6,349 bases of DNA from positions 1-6,349 of the forward strand of contig JBBDRX010000065.1 of NCBI GenBank assembly GCA_040905245.1, written 5' to 3'. The stretch comes from JBBDRX01 sp040905245 (GTDB lineage: Bacteria > Bacteroidota > Rhodothermia > Balneolales > Balneolaceae). The first letter of the stretch is position 1, and every line of letters begins with the position of its first letter. Positions 1-5,771 of this stretch are shown here, in pieces. The notes under the pieces were generated by a model. It did no database searches. It saw only the letters and a list, made by a program, of their open reading frames with translations, and was not told the origin of the DNA. Made by a program: the position numbers and the translations under genes.

Positions 1-146
1 GAGTATACGCTGTAGAGCAACCCGATAGTGACAGCCGATGCCTGAAACTCCTGTGCATAAAAGGGGAGTAGCGGGAGGACAATTCCAAACCCCATCAGGT
101 CGATAACGACGACGAGAAAGACAGTGGCCAGAGCGGATTTTTTCAT
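1..146 (-). CDS. MFS transporter, N-terminal fragment (DHA1/TetA-like)
   Basis: This is the first 48 codons of a gene that runs off the left edge. Reading from the ATG at 146, the protein opens with a short basic start (MKKS), then a hydrophobic helix at about residues 5-28 containing D16-L-M-G-F-G and I22-V-L-P-L-L-P28, followed by FYAQEF and the start of a second helix near residue 38. An Asp in helix 1 followed by GFGIVLPLLP is typical of the drug:H+ antiporter (DHA1) branch of the major facilitator superfamily, which includes TetA-type exporters. The diagnostic loop 2-3 motif A lies outside the window, so substrate and direction cannot be assigned. It follows hemL by 45 nt in the same direction, so co-transcription is possible. 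Its own ribosome-binding site is poor, with only an AGG about 11 nt upstream; an in-frame TTG directly precedes the ATG. Family call fairly sure; function open. Confidence 0.8.
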   Translation of the reverse strand, partial: MKKSALATVFLVVVIDLMGFGIVLPLLPFYAQEFQASAVTIGLLYSVY

Positions 147-187
147 CAAACAGACAGCCTGGAAAGAGGATTCATAGACAGATACAC
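146..187 (-). other. Possible 13-codon leader ORF before the transporter
   Basis: A GTG at 187-185 opens a 13-codon reading frame (VYLSMNPLSRLSV). Its TGA stop at 148-146 overlaps the ATG of the transporter by one base (TGATG). A good Shine-Dalgarno match, AGAGGGA, ends 7 nt before the GTG and lies in the last codons of hemL. The transporter itself lacks a comparable site, so translation could reach it by coupling through this mini-ORF, and some efflux and resistance genes are known to be controlled by leader peptides. A 13-codon frame in a 45 nt gap easily arises by chance, so this is only a candidate. Confidence 0.2.
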
Positions 188-191
188 GTTG

Positions 192-1493
192 TTATCCCTC
201 TTCTTGATTTACTACGGACCGAACCGATTCATCGACTGCCGTCACTGTTTTGTCAAGCATTTCTGTTGTGTGTGTGGTAGCCAAAAACCAGCTCTCGAAC
301 GGAGATGGCGGAAGGTAGATTCCCCGGTTCAGCATTTCATGGAAAAAGGCCCGGAAAAAATTCTGGTCGGTCGTATTTGCCGATGTCATGTCCGTAACCC
401 GCTTTTCGGTAAAAAAGAGACTCATCATTGATCCGACCTGGTGCAATTGAAACGCTATCCCGACTTGATTCAATACCGCCCGAAGCCGGCCGGCAAAACG
501 AGTCGCTTTCTCTTCCAGTTCCACATAGAGTTCGGGGTGAGCCTCCAGAATGGATAACTGAGCATATCCGGCATGCATGGCGAGAGGGTTACCGGAGAGG
601 GTTCCTGCCTGGTAAACCGGGCCATCCGGTGACGTCACGGCCATCACATCCGCCCGGCCACCGAAAGCTCCCACCGGAAGGCCGCCGCCGATAATTTTTC
701 CGAATGTAACCAGATCTGCCTGTAACTGAAACCGTTCCTGCGCGCCTCCCCTGGCCAGCCGAAAACCGGTCATTACCTCATCAAAGATCAGAAGTGAACC
801 ATACTGGTCACAAAGCTCCCGCAACCCTTCCAGAAAACCCTCTTCGGGCGGGATACAACCCATGTTTCCCGCCACAGGCTCCAGAATTACCGCAGCTACT
901 TCTCCTTCGTTCTTCTTGAGCAGCTTTTCCACACTCTCCAGGCTATTGTAATCTGCAACAAGCGTATCTTTTGCCGTCCCTTGCGTGACACCTGGACTGC
1001 TGGGCGATCCCAGAGTCAGAGCCCCGCTGCCGGCTTTGATCAAAAAAGAGTCTGCATGTCCGTGATAATTACCTTCAAACTTGATCACCTTCTCACGGTC
1101 TGTAAAACCCCGTGCGACACGAACGGCGCTCATGCAGGCTTCGGTCCCGGAGTTGACCATCCGCACCTTCTCGAGACCCGGAACCATTTGGCAGGCCAGT
1201 TCGGCCATCTTTACTTCAATCTCTGTAGGCGCACCGAATGATGTAGACAAAAAAGAAACGTCCTGAACCGCTTTGATGACTGACGAAGCCGCATGGCCCA
1301 GTATCATGGGGCCCCAGGAACCGACGAAGTCAATATATTGATTTCCGTCTACGTCGGTGATCAGAGAACCCTTCGCCTTTTCGATAAAAGGAGGAGTCCC
1401 TCCCACAGAGCCGAATGCCCTGGCCGGTGAGTTAACCCCGCCCGGAATGGTTCGATTGGCACGTCTGAAGAGCTCTTCACTTTTTGTACGCAT
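192..1493 (-). CDS. hemL: Glutamate-1-semialdehyde 2,1-aminomutase
   Basis: This cytoplasmic PLP enzyme isomerises glutamate-1-semialdehyde to 5-aminolevulinate, the last step of the C5 route and the precursor of all tetrapyrroles. The 433-residue length is normal for the family. It is full-length fold-type I: the N-terminal IPGGVNSPARAF motif is at 16-27, NSGTEA (PLP phosphate region) at 114-119, the gating-loop stretch GSGALTLGSPSSPGV at 155-169, FDEVMTGFR with the pyridine-N-binding Asp at D238, and the Schiff-base lysine K266 in FGKIIGGGLPVGAFGG. GTLSGNPLAM (297-306) is the usual late motif. The set separates it from acetylornithine or GABA aminotransferases. The ATG at 1493 has GGGGA 4 nt upstream, slightly close. 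HemA, which would supply its unstable substrate, is not in the window. A 195 nt gap upstream suggests that hemL may be separately controlled. Confidence 0.97.
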   Translation of the reverse strand: MRTKSEELFRRANRTIPGGVNSPARAFGSVGGTPPFIEKAKGSLITDVDGNQYIDFVGSWGPMILGHAASSVIKAVQDVSFLSTSFGAPTEIEVKMAELACQMVPGLEKVRMVNSGTEACMSAVRVARGFTDREKVIKFEGNYHGHADSFLIKAGSGALTLGSPSSPGVTQGTAKDTLVADYNSLESVEKLLKKNEGEVAAVILEPVAGNMGCIPPEEGFLEGLRELCDQYGSLLIFDEVMTGFRLARGGAQERFQLQADLVTFGKIIGGGLPVGAFGGRADVMAVTSPDGPVYQAGTLSGNPLAMHAGYAQLSILEAHPELYVELEEKATRFAGRLRAVLNQVGIAFQLHQVGSMMSLFFTEKRVTDMTSANTTDQNFFRAFFHEMLNRGIYLPPSPFESWFLATTHTTEMLDKTVTAVDESVRSVVNQEEG

Positions 1494-1688
1494 GATTTCC
1501 CCGTAACTTTTGCAGAGCGTTTTTTATTGGTTCATTTTTTTCATTCGCGAAACTTGACAGGACTCTGCACTCCAGCACCTGCTCCCGTCAAAAAATCAAA
1601 AACGGCTTATCAATTTCATTCACCCGTTTCGCCAGGGTTCCGATTTTTTGCCCGTTTGAAAACGAAACGGTTCAACCCGTCAGGTTTT
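1494..1688 (-). promoter_or_regulatory. htpX-hemL intergenic leader with alternative pairings
   Basis: This 195 nt gene-free, AT-rich stretch is the longest gap in the cluster and would form the hemL leader of any read-through transcript. In transcript order it holds CCGTTT (1670-1665), AAACGG (1657-1652), AAACGG (1629-1624) and CCGTTT (1605-1600). Blocks 1 and 2 can form a 6-bp hairpin with a 7 nt loop. Blocks 3 and 4 can form a hairpin leading into a U-rich run. Blocks 1 and 3 can instead pair over 8 bp (1670-1663 with 1631-1624), which would exclude the other two. This geometry resembles an attenuator, but the stems are short and a chance origin is possible. I find no convincing -35/-10 pair for hemL and no clear known riboswitch core. 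Confidence 0.35.
1590..1630 (-). terminator. Weak candidate intrinsic terminator after htpX
   Basis: On the minus strand, GAAACGG (1630-1624) pairs with CCGTTTT (1605-1599), giving six Watson-Crick pairs plus one G-U pair around an 18 nt loop. A T-rich run, TGATTTTTT (1598-1590), follows. The order, stem then U tract, is right for termination of a transcript coming from htpX about 60 nt after its stop. The stem is short, the loop large and the U tract interrupted by GA, so efficiency would be low unless it is one arm of a regulated switch. Confidence 0.3.
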
Positions 1689-2579
1689 TTAGTCCGTCAT
1701 GTTCTGAAGCGCGGCAATTCGCTCGTCCAGAGGCGGGTGAGTCATAAAGAGAGCTTTCAGACCACTCTTCTTTCCGCCGGAAATTCCGAACGCCTGCATC
1801 GATTCGGGCAGAGGGCTCGGCAACTTGCTGTCCTGCTTCAGCCGCTGCAGGGCATTGATCATCCCGCTCCGGCTTCCAAACCGGGCTCCGGCCCGATCCG
1901 CATGAAACTCACGTCGGCGTGAAAACCAGAAGACGATAATCGAAGCAAGAAATGCCAGCAGCAACTCAGTCACAATCGTCGTAATGAAGTATCCGATACC
2001 AAAGCCATGTTCATTCTTAAACACCACCCGATCGACGGTAAACCCGACCACTCTTGCCACAAACATAACAAATGTGTTGATGACCCCCTGAATCAGAGCC
2101 AGCGTAATCATGTCTCCATTCGCTACGTGCCCAATCTCATGGCCCATCACCGCTTCCACCTCGTCCCGCTCAAACCGCTGAAGCATCCCTTCACTTACCG
2201 CAACAAGCGCCTTGTTTCGGTTCCAGCCGGTCGCAAACGCATTGGCCTGTTGTGCGGGGAAAATACCGACCTCCGGCATCCCGATACCGGCTTCTCCGGC
2301 CTGACGACGAACCGTTTCCATGAGCCACCGCTCATTTTCTGTTCGCGGTTGATCGATCATTCGCGGTTTCATGGTCCATTTGACCATCTTTTTCGACAGA
2401 AGCAACGAGATAAAAGAGCCCGCCATACCAAAGACAAGACAGAAGATCAGCAGTGCCTGAAGGTTCAGCTGCGTACCGGACTCTTCCAGAAGGCTTCCGA
2501 CACCCAGAAGGCTAAGCGTGAAACTGGCGACAATCAGAATCGCAATATTGGTAGCAAGAAATAGTGCAATACGTTTCAT
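1689..2579 (-). CDS. htpX: HtpX-type membrane zinc metalloprotease (M48)
   Basis: HtpX proteases sit in the inner membrane with a cytoplasmic active site and cleave misfolded membrane proteins, alongside FtsH in E. coli. The 296-residue length matches E. coli-type HtpX. Two N-terminal hydrophobic helices lie at about 4-26 and 38-61. The zinc site is H147-E-I-G-H151, with E148 catalytic and the third ligand probably E224 in RRREFHAD (221-228). Two further hydrophobic segments lie between them at about 158-180 and 196-218. AFATGWN (114-120) and HPPLDERI (281-288) are also family motifs. All catalytic residues are present, so it should be active. The ATG at 2579 has only a weak GAG-type ribosome site. 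It lies 52 nt after hemB and 195 nt before hemL. Nothing in the sequence explains a protease inside a haem cluster; coupling to membrane or respiratory-protein quality control is speculation. Confidence 0.95.
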   Translation of the reverse strand: MKRIALFLATNIAILIVASFTLSLLGVGSLLEESGTQLNLQALLIFCLVFGMAGSFISLLLSKKMVKWTMKPRMIDQPRTENERWLMETVRRQAGEAGIGMPEVGIFPAQQANAFATGWNRNKALVAVSEGMLQRFERDEVEAVMGHEIGHVANGDMITLALIQGVINTFVMFVARVVGFTVDRVVFKNEHGFGIGYFITTIVTELLLAFLASIIVFWFSRRREFHADRAGARFGSRSGMINALQRLKQDSKLPSPLPESMQAFGISGGKKSGLKALFMTHPPLDERIAALQNMTD

Positions 2580-2631
2580 AGGGTCACTCTACAAAGTTTG
2601 GTTGATAACAACATGAAGATACAAAAGGGTA

Positions 2632-3636
2632 TTACAACAATCGTGCCGCATCTTTCGCAAAGTAGGTTGCAATCAGATCCGCCCCGGACCGTTTAAACGC
2701 GATCAGCGCCTCCATCATCGCCTCCTCCTCGTTCAGCCACCCTTTGGCGGCGGCGGCTTTAATCATCGCATACTCCCCGGACACGTTATAAACCGAAACC
2801 GGCACAGAGACCGACTCCCGGACCGCCCGGACCACATCCAGATAGGGGAGGCCCGGCTTCACCATCACAATATCCGCACCTTCCGCCTCATCCAGTTTCG
2901 CTTCCCGGACCGCCTCTTCAACGTTGGAAGGATCCATCTGGTACGTCTTTTTGTCCCCGAACCCGGGAGCCGAATCGAGTGCATCCCGAAACGGTCCGTA
3001 GTAGGACGAAGCATACTTGGCACTGTACGCCATGATCCCGGTATGGGGATAACCGGCCTCCTCCAGCGCCTTTCGCATGGCCCCGATTCGACCATCCATC
3101 ATATCGGACGGAGCAACCATATCGGCACCCGCCTCGGCATGGCTCACTGCCATTCTGGCAAGCAACTCCACCGATTCGTCATTCAGAATTCGGCCCTCCT
3201 CGACAATTCCGTCGTGACCATAACTGGAGTAGGGATCAAGTGCCACATCGGTCATCACCACCATCTCCGGAAACTGCTGCTTGATGCTCCGAACCGCCCG
3301 CTGTATCAATCCGTCCGGACGCAACGCCTCTGTTCCCTCATTGTCTTTCTTCTCTTCCGGAACTTTGACAAAAAGAAGTACCGCCGGAATACCAAGCGAT
3401 TTGATCTGTTGTACCTCATTCAGCAGCAAGTCCAGGGTATAGCGATAGTAGTCCGGCATGGAGGAGATTTCGGCCTGTTTGCCTTCTCCCTCCATTACAA
3501 AGAGCGGAGCGATAAAATCCGAGGGGGCCAACCGGTGCTCCGACACCATTCGCCGGACTCCCTCCGACACTCTCAATCGTCTTCCCCGTACTGCGGGATA
3601 TCCTCCAGTTCTGTCCCTGTTCATTCGATTCACCAT
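2632..3636 (-). CDS. hemB: Porphobilinogen synthase (5-aminolevulinate dehydratase)
   Basis: This cytoplasmic enzyme condenses two 5-aminolevulinate molecules to porphobilinogen. The protein has 334 residues, as usual for bacterial HemB. The two active-site lysines are visible: K207 in MAYSAKYAS and the Schiff-base K260 in VMVKPGLPYLD. SDMMDGRIG (177-185), YGPFRDALDSAP (213-224) and YNVSGEYAM (283-291) are strongly conserved. The metal-site segment at 130-143 has A132, D134 and D142 where zinc-type enzymes such as E. coli HemB have three cysteines, so this is the zinc-independent, aspartate-rich type. E245 before the AEGAD motif may be an allosteric magnesium ligand. Tyr139 in this segment is unusual to my knowledge. 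The ATG at 3636 has only a weak GAAGA site 9 nt upstream; the in-frame ATG at 3624 (Met5) has GGTGA 5 nt upstream and may be the true start. It follows hemF by 112 nt. Confidence 0.96.
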   Translation of the reverse strand: MVNRMNRDRTGGYPAVRGRRLRVSEGVRRMVSEHRLAPSDFIAPLFVMEGEGKQAEISSMPDYYRYTLDLLLNEVQQIKSLGIPAVLLFVKVPEEKKDNEGTEALRPDGLIQRAVRSIKQQFPEMVVMTDVALDPYSSYGHDGIVEEGRILNDESVELLARMAVSHAEAGADMVAPSDMMDGRIGAMRKALEEAGYPHTGIMAYSAKYASSYYGPFRDALDSAPGFGDKKTYQMDPSNVEEAVREAKLDEAEGADIVMVKPGLPYLDVVRAVRESVSVPVSVYNVSGEYAMIKAAAAKGWLNEEEAMMEALIAFKRSGADLIATYFAKDAARLL

Positions 3637-3735
3637 TATGTTTATTCTTCAGTTTCCTGCATACACACCATCCGGGCTGAACCGGGAGACGCCACCGGAC
3701 AATTTTCAGATGCCGGGCGGCTGTTCCCATCATGG

Positions 3736-3767
3736 TTCCGGAGAACCGTCAGGAAGGTTCTCCGGAA
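3736..3767 (-). repeat. Perfect 12-bp hairpin across the hemF stop codon
   Basis: The arms TTCCGGAGAACC (3767-3756 on the minus strand) and GGTTCTCCGGAA (3747-3736) are perfect inverted copies around an 8 nt loop, and the hemF TGA (3751-3749) lies in that loop. The stem is GC-rich and should fold stably in RNA. No T run follows on either strand, so it is not a standard intrinsic terminator. It could protect or define an mRNA 3' end, modulate termination of HemF translation or expression of hemB, or be a member of a dispersed repeat family. Confidence 0.85.
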
Positions 3768-4678
3768 GAGATCCACTCCACCGGCTCCCTCAACACTGAA
3801 AGCAGTGCCTCCTCACGAGACCCTTCCACCGGATTGTAATTATACACCCAGCGAACACGTGGCGGCAGACTCATCAAAATCGACTCCACCCGCCCATCGG
3901 TCTTCAGACCAAAAAGTGTTCCCCGGTCGTGAATCAGGTTAAACTCCACATATCTTCCTCGACGAATCTCCTGCCACTCCCGCTCCGCCTCGCCATACGG
4001 CTCCTCCAGACGACGCTTGAGAATCGGTAGATACGCCTCTGAGAAGGATCGGCCGGCATCTGTCACAAAATCGTACCAATTTTCATCTGAAACCTTCTCA
4101 TCTCCCCGAAGATAGTCAAAAAAGAGCCCTCCGATGCCACGCGCCTCCCGGCGATGACTATTGTAGAAATAGTCGTCACAAGCCTTCTTGAACCGGGGAT
4201 AGAACGCCTCTCCATGCCGGTCACATACTTCCTTGCAAACCCGGTGAAAATGAACAACATCTTCTTCCCGAAGATAGTAGGGAGTCAGGTCACATCCGCC
4301 CCCGAACCACCGGTCGGAAATATGCTTCATCTCCAGATCGTCATACAGCTCAAAAAACCGGTAATTGGCGTGAACCGTCGGAATCATCGGGCTGCGGGGA
4401 TGAAGAACCAGTGAGAGTCCTGCAGCATAAAACCAGCCCTGTTCCACGTCAAAGTGATTTCGGATCGGTTCGGGAAGCTCCCCGTAAACAGAAGAGATAT
4501 TGACTCCTCCCTTCTCAATGACCTCTCCGTCAGAAAGAACTCTTGTACGGCCTCCTCCACCGCCCTCGCGATTCCAGCGATCCTCACGAAACCGGCCACC
4601 GTCGATCGCCTCTATTTGGCGGCAAATATCGCACTGAAGCTCTTCGATAAAACGAGTAAAACGATCTTTCAAACGCAT
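3749..4678 (-). CDS. hemF: Oxygen-dependent coproporphyrinogen III oxidase
   Basis: HemF uses O2 to decarboxylate two propionates of coproporphyrinogen III, giving protoporphyrinogen IX; it is unrelated to the radical-SAM enzyme HemN/CgdH. From the ATG at 4678 the protein has 309 residues, close to E. coli HemF (about 299). Family signatures run through its length: WNREGGGGGRTRVL (35-48), GVNISSVYGELP (58-69), HPRSPMIPTVHANYRFFE (93-110), WFGGGCDLTPYY (124-135), FYNSHRREARGIGGLFFDY (171-189) and GRYVEFNLIHDRGTLFGL (241-258). The histidines at 93, 103, 145 and 175 match the conserved histidines of the family. A TTG directly precedes the ATG; I prefer the ATG because AGG (4689-4687), overlapping the hemE stop, lies 8 nt before it. 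The 9 nt gap to hemE points to one transcript. Its last codons form one arm of a strong hairpin. Confidence 0.97.
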   Translation of the reverse strand: MRLKDRFTRFIEELQCDICRQIEAIDGGRFREDRWNREGGGGGRTRVLSDGEVIEKGGVNISSVYGELPEPIRNHFDVEQGWFYAAGLSLVLHPRSPMIPTVHANYRFFELYDDLEMKHISDRWFGGGCDLTPYYLREEDVVHFHRVCKEVCDRHGEAFYPRFKKACDDYFYNSHRREARGIGGLFFDYLRGDEKVSDENWYDFVTDAGRSFSEAYLPILKRRLEEPYGEAEREWQEIRRGRYVEFNLIHDRGTLFGLKTDGRVESILMSLPPRVRWVYNYNPVEGSREEALLSVLREPVEWISSGEPS

Positions 4679-4687
4679 CAATTCAGC

Positions 4688-5740
4688 CTATTCGTAATTT
4701 TTTACCGCCTCCACAAAAGCACGGGCATGCTCCACCGGAATATTGGGCAGAATGCCATGGCCCAGGTTCACAATATATCGCTGCTTGCCAAACCGGTCGA
4801 TCATCCGCTTCATCTCCCGCTCGATCTGCGAAACCGGTGCCAGAAGGTGCGATGGGTCAAAATTTCCCTGCAAGACCATCTTCTCCCCGCAACGCTCTCT
4901 TGCAAACTCCGGAGAAATGGTCCAGTCTAACCCCAGTGCAGCCGCTCCGCTCTTTCGCGAGAGACGTTCCAGCGCATACCAGGCCCCCTTTGCAAAGAGG
5001 ATGACCGGTACACCCTTCACCGACTGACAAATCTCCATCAACGATGGAAGAGCCCACTCATTGAAATCTTCAGGGCTGAGCAATCCGGCCCAGGAGTCGA
5101 ACACCTGCACGGCCTGGGCTCCCGCCCCGACCTGAGCCTGAAGATAGTTGATTGTCGCCCGGGTTAGCTCCCGAAGCAAATGGCGCGCAGCGTCCGGTTC
5201 CTGGTAGAGAAAGGCCTTTGCACGTGCAAAATCCTTGGATCCCTCTCCATGAACCATGTAGCAGAACAGCGTCCACGGAGCTCCCGCAAACCCGATCAGA
5301 GGGACCCGGCCAGCCAGCTCCTGCCGAGTCAGACACATCGCATCCATCACGTAGTGGAGCTTTTCGGGAATGTCCTCAGCGAGCATCGAAAATGCCTGGT
5401 CCGCCGTTCGGATTCGGTCCTCGATCACCGGGCCGCGTCCCGGCACCATCTCTACCGTCTGCCCGAATGCCTGCGGAATCGTCAGAATGTCCGAGAAGAG
5501 AATTGCCGCATCGGGCCCGATCTCGTCAATTGGCTGAATCGTGATTTCGCACGCCAGTTCGGGGGTTTCGACCCGCTCAAAAAAGGTATACTTCTTCCGG
5601 AGCTTCATGTACTGTGGCAGATACCGGCCCGCCTGACGCATCATCCAGACCGGAGGACGCTCGACCTGCTCGCCCCGAAGTGCCCTCAAAAAAAGATCGT
5701 TCTGAAGAGCCGGAAAATTGTTTTCTTCTATTGCGCTCAC
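4688..5740 (-). CDS. hemE: Uroporphyrinogen decarboxylase
   Basis: HemE is a cofactor-free cytoplasmic TIM-barrel enzyme that removes four acetate carboxyls from uroporphyrinogen III to give coproporphyrinogen III. The protein has 350 residues, the normal length. The N-terminal signature PPVWMMRQAGRYLPQY is at 29-44, with substrate-binding arginines R35 and R39. The catalytic aspartate is D84 in LFSDILTIPQAFG. GFAGAPWTLFCYMV (150-163) supplies Tyr161, VFDSWAG (213-219) supplies Ser216, and NLGHGILP (325-332) supplies His328; these correspond by motif to the known active-site Tyr, Ser and His. The start is a GTG at 5740-5738, supported by AGGA at 5751-5748, 7 nt upstream. It follows hemD by 31 nt and precedes hemF by 9 nt, placing three sequential-pathway genes in a tight block. 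Confidence 0.98.
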   Translation of the reverse strand: MSAIEENNFPALQNDLFLRALRGEQVERPPVWMMRQAGRYLPQYMKLRKKYTFFERVETPELACEITIQPIDEIGPDAAILFSDILTIPQAFGQTVEMVPGRGPVIEDRIRTADQAFSMLAEDIPEKLHYVMDAMCLTRQELAGRVPLIGFAGAPWTLFCYMVHGEGSKDFARAKAFLYQEPDAARHLLRELTRATINYLQAQVGAGAQAVQVFDSWAGLLSPEDFNEWALPSLMEICQSVKGVPVILFAKGAWYALERLSRKSGAAALGLDWTISPEFARERCGEKMVLQGNFDPSHLLAPVSQIEREMKRMIDRFGKQRYIVNLGHGILPNIPVEHARAFVEAVKNYE

Positions 5741-5747
5741 GCCAGTA

Positions 5748-5751
5748 TCCT
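5748..5751 (-). promoter_or_regulatory. Ribosome-binding site fixing the GTG start of hemE
   Basis: AGGA on the minus strand ends 7 nt before the GTG at 5740. No ATG in the hemE frame lies near this spacing, and the next conserved region of the protein starts around residue 12, so the site supports GTG initiation. It lies in the 31 nt hemD-hemE gap. Confidence 0.7.
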
Positions 5752-5771
5752 ATCGGTTTTGCAAAAATGGT

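Noticed and set aside
1524..1544. Six-codon minus-strand ORF (MKKMNQ) in the hemL leader
   Set aside because: No Shine-Dalgarno sequence precedes it and such a short A-rich frame is expected by chance in this AT-rich region.
1554..1559. TTGACA on the plus strand as a possible -35 box
   Set aside because: There is no -10-like hexamer at 16-18 nt and no plus-strand gene for it to serve.
1511..1569. 7-bp inverted repeat TGCAGAG / CTCTGCA separated by 45 nt
   Set aside because: Too short for its spacing to be more than chance, and it overlaps no recognised operator.
1527..1922. 131-codon plus-strand frame covering the htpX-hemL gap
   Set aside because: Mostly antisense to the htpX C-terminus, no good ribosome site or motif. 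The gap is better read as non-coding.
2007..2564. 185-codon plus-strand open frame opposite htpX
   Set aside because: Shadow of htpX; the real gene carries intact HEIGH and family motifs on the minus strand.
3043..3942. 299-codon open frame on the plus strand, antisense to hemB and hemF
   Set aside because: It lies opposite two confidently identified genes, its protein has no recognisable motif and is rich in His, Arg, Ser and Pro as expected for an antisense shadow, and it spans an intergenic gap.
4679..4681. TTG as the start codon of hemF
   Set aside because: The adjacent ATG is a stronger start and has an 8 nt spacing to the AGG site; with TTG it would be 5 nt, possible but less favoured.
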